Both the position numbers and the translations under genes were made by a program. DNA of 7,828 nt from positions 1 to 7,828 of the forward strand of contig USMI01000093.1 of the NCBI GenBank assembly GCA_900555735.1, in the 5' to 3' direction. Below, one piece after another: positions 5,518-7,828 of the stretch (the first letter of the stretch is position 1; each line of letters opens with the position of its first letter). This DNA comes from an uncultured Eubacteriales bacterium (GTDB lineage Bacteria; Bacillota; Clostridia; Oscillospirales; Oscillospiraceae). The notes below the pieces were generated by a model. The model had not been told where the DNA came from, made no database searches, and saw only the letters and a list, made by a program, of their open reading frames with translations.

Positions 5518-5763
5518 ATGCTGGATAAAAACGATCTGCAGATGCTTCAGGAGATGATTACAGCTTCCGAAAACCGCATGAAGGTCATGATGGAAGCCTA
5601 TTTTGACCCCAAGTTTAACCTGCTGTATGAAAACCAGCAGATCATGATGGGGCAGCTCGCTCCCCGTTCCCGCGTGGATGACCTTGAGGATGAGGTCAAA
5701 TTCCTCAAATCCGTTGTCCGGCAAATGAACGACGAGATCCAGCAATTGAAGAAAGCCATCTGA
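5518..5763 (+). CDS. Small coiled-coil protein, unknown function
   Basis: An 81-residue protein with no signal peptide or membrane segment, so probably cytoplasmic. The N-terminal part is helical and rich in Met, Gln and Glu (DLQMLQEMITASENRMK). It is followed by a central FDPKFNLLYENQQIM segment, a PRSR hinge (about 49-52) and a C-terminal coiled coil (RVDDLEDEVKFLKSVVRQ and on to the end) with regular Leu/Val/Met spacing. Similar small proteins, usually annotated hypothetical, seem common in gut Clostridia; I do not recognise a named family. A strong AAGGAGAG ribosome binding site lies 8 nt before the ATG, and the gene has its own near-consensus promoter and terminator. It is thus a real, monocistronic and probably well expressed gene. 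Self-assembly or an adaptor role is plausible but unsupported. Confidence 0.85.
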   Translation: MLDKNDLQMLQEMITASENRMKVMMEAYFDPKFNLLYENQQIMMGQLAPRSRVDDLEDEVKFLKSVVRQMNDEIQQLKKAI

Positions 5764-5768
5764 ACCCC

Positions 5769-5796
5769 ACGCCGCCTGTTACCGGACGGCGTTTTT
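5769..5796 (+). terminator. Terminator of the small coiled-coil gene
   Basis: ACGCCG (5769-5774) pairs with CGGCGT (5787-5792), with two more G-C pairs across a one-base bulge. A T run follows to 5796. It lies 5 bp after the stop codon. Confidence 0.8.
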
Positions 5797-5872
5797 CTGT
5801 CAGCTTCCGACATTTTAACACCCTCTTTATCTGTTGTCAATCACACCCCGTGGGCGGTTTGTACGACGAAAA

Positions 5873-5887
5873 CTGACATTTTGTCAG
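5873..5887. promoter_or_regulatory. Palindrome upstream of the serC promoter
   Basis: CTGACA-TTT-TGTCAG is a perfect 6-bp inverted repeat with a 3-bp centre, about 38 bp upstream of the serC -35 hexamer. Related TGTC...GACA half sites occur at 5799-5813. It is the size of a dimeric regulator site, but no regulator can be named. The rest of 5797-5895 shows nothing else. Confidence 0.4.
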
Positions 5888-5894
5888 CAAGCCA

Positions 5895-5975
5895 TACAAA
5901 TTTTGCAATTTTTCATTTTCACGGTTGATTCTCGCAGAAATATGCCGTATACTATGAGTACGAGCAAAATTTGTA
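5895..5975. promoter_or_regulatory. 12-bp inverted repeat bracketing the serC promoter (candidate paired operators)
   Basis: TACAAATTTTGC (5895-5906) and its exact reverse complement GCAAAATTTGTA (5964-5975) flank the promoter. One lies upstream of the -35 box and the other just past the expected transcription start. Each arm is itself nearly palindromic around an AT-rich centre, so each could bind a dimer. The centres are about 69 bp apart, which would suit repression by looping. This is inference from symmetry and position. Confidence 0.5.
5925..5953 (+). promoter_or_regulatory. Promoter of the serC-serA region
   Basis: TTGATT (5925-5930) and TATACT (5948-5953) are separated by 17 bp, with start expected near 5960. 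The 5' untranslated region is about 50 nt and ends in the GAGGAGG ribosome binding site at 5995-6001. Confidence 0.78.
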
Positions 5976-6009
5976 AGCCCTACTTATTTGAATTGAGGAG
6001 GAAAACGAA

Positions 6010-7098
6010 ATGAAATACGGTCGTACATTCAACTTCTCCGCCGGCCCCGCCATGATGCCGGAGAGCGTGCTGGAGGAGATTCGCGACGAGATGATGAACT
6101 ACCGCGGCAGCGGCATGTGCGTCATGGAGATGAGTCACCGTTCCAAGGTGTTCCAGCAGATCGCTGACGAGGCCGAGGCCGACCTGCGCAAGCTGATGAA
6201 CATCCCCAATAACTACAAGATCCTGTTCATTCAGGGCGGCGGGACCCTGCAGTTCGCCATGGTGGCCATGAACCTGATGAAGAACGGCAAGGCCTGCTAT
6301 GTGGAGACCGGCGCGTGGTCCAAGAAGGCCATTGCCGAGGCCAAGAAGTACGGCGAGGTGCAGATCGTTGCCTCCTCCGCCGATAAGAACTTCTCCTACA
6401 TCCCCGACTGCTCCGATCTGGACATCCCCGAGGATGCCGACTATGTCTACATCTGCGAGAATGAGACCATCAACGGCACCACCTGGAACAAGCTGCCCAA
6501 CACCAAGGGTCACGTTCTGGTGTCCGACCAGTCCTCTATGTTCCTCAGCAAGCCCTGCAACGTGTCCGACTACGGCCTGATCTGGGCCGGTGTCCAGAAG
6601 AACGTGGGTCCCGCCGGTATGGCCGTGGTCATCATCCGCGAGGATCTGATCCGCGACGATCTGGATCCCAAGACCCCCATCTACATGAAGTATAAGACCC
6701 ATGCCGACAACGACAGCATGTACAACACCCCCAACTGCTGGGCCATCTACTGCTGCGGCAAGGTGTTCAAGTATCTGCTGAGCATCGGCGGTCTGGAGGA
6801 GATGCACAAGCGCAACATCGCCAAGGCCAAGGTCATCTATGACTTCCTCGACAGCTCCAAGCTGTTCAAGGGTGCTGTCGTCCCCGAGGATCGCAGCCTG
6901 ATGAACATCCCCTTCGTCACCGGCGACAAGGATCTGGACGCCGCCGTGGTGGCTGCTTCCAAGGAGGCCGGCTTCGATAACCTGAAGGGCCACAAGTCCG
7001 TGGGCGGCCTGCGCGCCAGCGTGTACAACGCCATGCCCATCGAGGGCGCTCAGGCTCTGGTGGAGTTCCTAACCAAGTTCGAGGCGGAGCACAAGTAA
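6010..7098 (+). CDS. serC: Phosphoserine aminotransferase
   Basis: SerC is a cytoplasmic PLP enzyme that converts 3-phosphohydroxypyruvate and glutamate to phosphoserine and 2-oxoglutarate, the second step of serine synthesis; in some bacteria it also serves pyridoxine synthesis. The 362-residue product has the standard length. Landmarks are NFSAGPA (8-14) at the start, FIQGGGTLQF (73-82) for cofactor phosphate binding, the aspartate of SDQSS (172-176), the PLP lysine Lys197 in AGVQKNVGPAG, HADNDSMYNTP (231-241), and GHKSVGGLRASVYNAMP (327-343) with the substrate-binding arginine region. DQSSMFLS replaces the more usual DMSSxIxS, a mild variation. The ATG at 6010 follows GAGGAGG by 8 nt. serA follows 147 bp downstream in the same direction, separated by a nested palindrome but no clear terminator or second promoter, so cotranscription is likely. 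Confidence 0.97.
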   Translation: MKYGRTFNFSAGPAMMPESVLEEIRDEMMNYRGSGMCVMEMSHRSKVFQQIADEAEADLRKLMNIPNNYKILFIQGGGTLQFAMVAMNLMKNGKACYVETGAWSKKAIAEAKKYGEVQIVASSADKNFSYIPDCSDLDIPEDADYVYICENETINGTTWNKLPNTKGHVLVSDQSSMFLSKPCNVSDYGLIWAGVQKNVGPAGMAVVIIREDLIRDDLDPKTPIYMKYKTHADNDSMYNTPNCWAIYCCGKVFKYLLSIGGLEEMHKRNIAKAKVIYDFLDSSKLFKGAVVPEDRSLMNIPFVTGDKDLDAAVVAASKEAGFDNLKGHKSVGGLRASVYNAMPIEGAQALVEFLTKFEAEHK

Positions 7099-7106
7099 GA
7101 GCGATT

Positions 7107-7187
7107 CGTAGGGGCGGACGACTCTGTCCGCCCCTATCGGAAACGATGCGACTATCGTCAGGGCGGACAGAGTCATCCGCCCCTACG
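7107..7187. repeat. 81-bp nested palindrome (REP/MITE-like) between serC and serA
   Basis: Two 27-bp arms (7107-7133 and 7161-7187) are inverted copies with a single mismatch, which becomes G-U on the minus strand. Each arm also folds alone: GGGGCGGAC pairs with GTCCGCCCC (7111-7119 with 7126-7134), and GGGCGGA with TCCGCCC (7161-7167 with 7176-7182). The 27-nt centre has a small ACGAT/ATCGT hairpin. No T run follows on the plus strand, so it is not a standard terminator. It could stabilise the serC message or tune serA expression. Nested GC palindromes of this kind are typical of dispersed intergenic elements; whether this one is dispersed cannot be told from one copy. Confidence 0.85.
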
Positions 7188-7245
7188 GAATGTTACAAGA
7201 GACATTCCTCAACAACACATCATATAATAAAAGGAGATAATTACC

Positions 7246-7828
7246 ATGCGTATTCTGGTTACTGACGGTATGGATAAGACCGCGATGGCGCAGCTGCGCG
7301 AGATGGGCCATGAGGTCGTCGAGCAGTTCTATGAGCCCGATCAGCTGGGCAAGGCCCTGCGTGATTTCGATGTGGTCGTGGTTCGCTCCAAGACCAAGGT
7401 CCGCGCCAACCACATTGACGAGGCCAAGGGCAGCAATCTGAAGCTCATCATCCGCGGCGGCGTGGGCGTGGACAACATCGACGTCAAGTATGCCGAGGCC
7501 AACGGCATCGCCGTGAAGAACACCCCCAAGGCTTCCTCCCAGTCCGTGGCCGAGCTGGCTATGGGCCACATGTTCGCCTGCGCCCGCTATATTTCCGACG
7601 CCGGTTACACCATGCGCAACGGCGAGTGGAAGAAGAAGGAGTACGGCAAGGGCATCGAGCTGCAGGGTAAGACGCTGGGCATCGTGGGCTTCGGCCGCAT
7701 CGGCCAGCATCTGGGCGTGATGGCCAAGGCCATCGGCATGAACGTCATCGCCTTCGATATCTTCCACATCCCTGGCATCGAGGAGCAGCTGGGCATCCCC
7801 TATGTGGAGATGGACGAGCTGCTGGCCA
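7246..7828 (+). CDS. serA: D-3-phosphoglycerate dehydrogenase (partial, C-terminus outside window)
   Basis: SerA oxidises 3-phosphoglycerate to 3-phosphohydroxypyruvate with NAD+, the first step of serine synthesis and the supplier of SerC's substrate. The first 194 residues are present. LIIRGGVGVDNIDVKYAE (67-84) is the conserved arginine-containing substrate segment, most often RAGVGVDN in relatives. NTPKASSQSVAELAMG (92-107) matches the family's NTP...VAE signature. GKTLGIVGFGRIGQ (141-154) contains the GxGxxG nucleotide-binding fold (148-153), and Asp171 in VIAFD is the expected ribose-binding acid. The ATG at 7246 follows AAAAGGAG and gives a normal N-terminus. The missing part should hold the catalytic Glu and His, and the window does not show whether an ACT regulatory domain follows. 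It probably shares the serC promoter; a TATAAT at 7223-7228 has no convincing -35 partner. Confidence 0.95.
   Translation, partial: MRILVTDGMDKTAMAQLREMGHEVVEQFYEPDQLGKALRDFDVVVVRSKTKVRANHIDEAKGSNLKLIIRGGVGVDNIDVKYAEANGIAVKNTPKASSQSVAELAMGHMFACARYISDAGYTMRNGEWKKKEYGKGIELQGKTLGIVGFGRIGQHLGVMAKAIGMNVIAFDIFHIPGIEEQLGIPYVEMDELLA

Noticed and set aside
5380..5745. N-terminal extension of the CLC protein
   Set aside because: The extension is antisense to the small coiled-coil gene and covers its promoter; the ATG at 5379 has a good ribosome binding site.
5797..6009. T-box or amino-acid riboswitch in front of serC
   Set aside because: The leader after the promoter is only about 50 nt, and no T-box sequence or terminator is present.
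5980..6993. A 337-codon minus-strand open frame opposite serC
   Set aside because: serC has full family motifs and expression signals; this frame has low-complexity His/Gly/Val/Leu composition and no ribosome binding site.
7183..7767. A 194-codon minus-strand open frame opposite serA
   Set aside because: Shadow of the well-supported serA frame, with the same composition bias.

Overview
The window looks like chromosome from a GC-rich gut-type Clostridia species, most likely Oscillospiraceae (Oscillibacter/Flavonifractor-like). That placement is an inference. It rests on near-consensus sigma-A promoters, strong AGGAGG-type ribosome binding sites, Gram-positive lipoprotein signal peptides, and protein sequences that read like Firmicutes family members.

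Region 1 (1-3022, minus strand) is one vitamin-B12-controlled unit. A consensus promoter (2995-3022) drives a leader holding a cobalamin riboswitch (2813-2964) and an intrinsic terminator (2680-2713). Three lipoprotein genes follow in order: an exported CbiK-type tetrapyrrole metal chelatase (1449-2642), a lipoprotein with two copies of a beta-rich domain that resembles but is not proven to be NEAT-like (538-1374), and a FecB/BtuF-type ABC substrate-binding lipoprotein that runs off the window edge (1-541). A second hairpin terminator lies between genes 1 and 2, and genes 2 and 3 overlap by 4 bp. Together they suggest capture, and possibly metal insertion or removal, of a corrinoid, cobalt or other metallotetrapyrrole outside the membrane before ABC import. 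This is the most interesting system here.

Region 2 (3034-3949) is a scar of mobile DNA. It holds three degenerate ~55-bp direct repeats, a terminator, a DNA-methyltransferase fragment cut at both ends, and the catalytic C-terminus of a tyrosine recombinase. A 12-bp tandem repeat follows next to the 3' end of tRNA-Cys. The two broken genes meet back to back at about 3605-3622, which fits an eroded integrative element that once used tRNA-Cys as its site.

Region 3 (3915-5379, minus strand) has tRNA-Cys(GCA) with its own consensus promoter and terminator, and a CLC-family anion transporter whose motifs match the fluoride/proton antiporter subgroup.

Region 4 (5458-7828, plus strand) has a small coiled-coil protein with its own promoter and terminator, then the serine biosynthesis pair serC-serA. 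The serC promoter is bracketed by a 12-bp inverted repeat, and an 81-bp nested palindrome separates the two genes. serA is cut by the window end.
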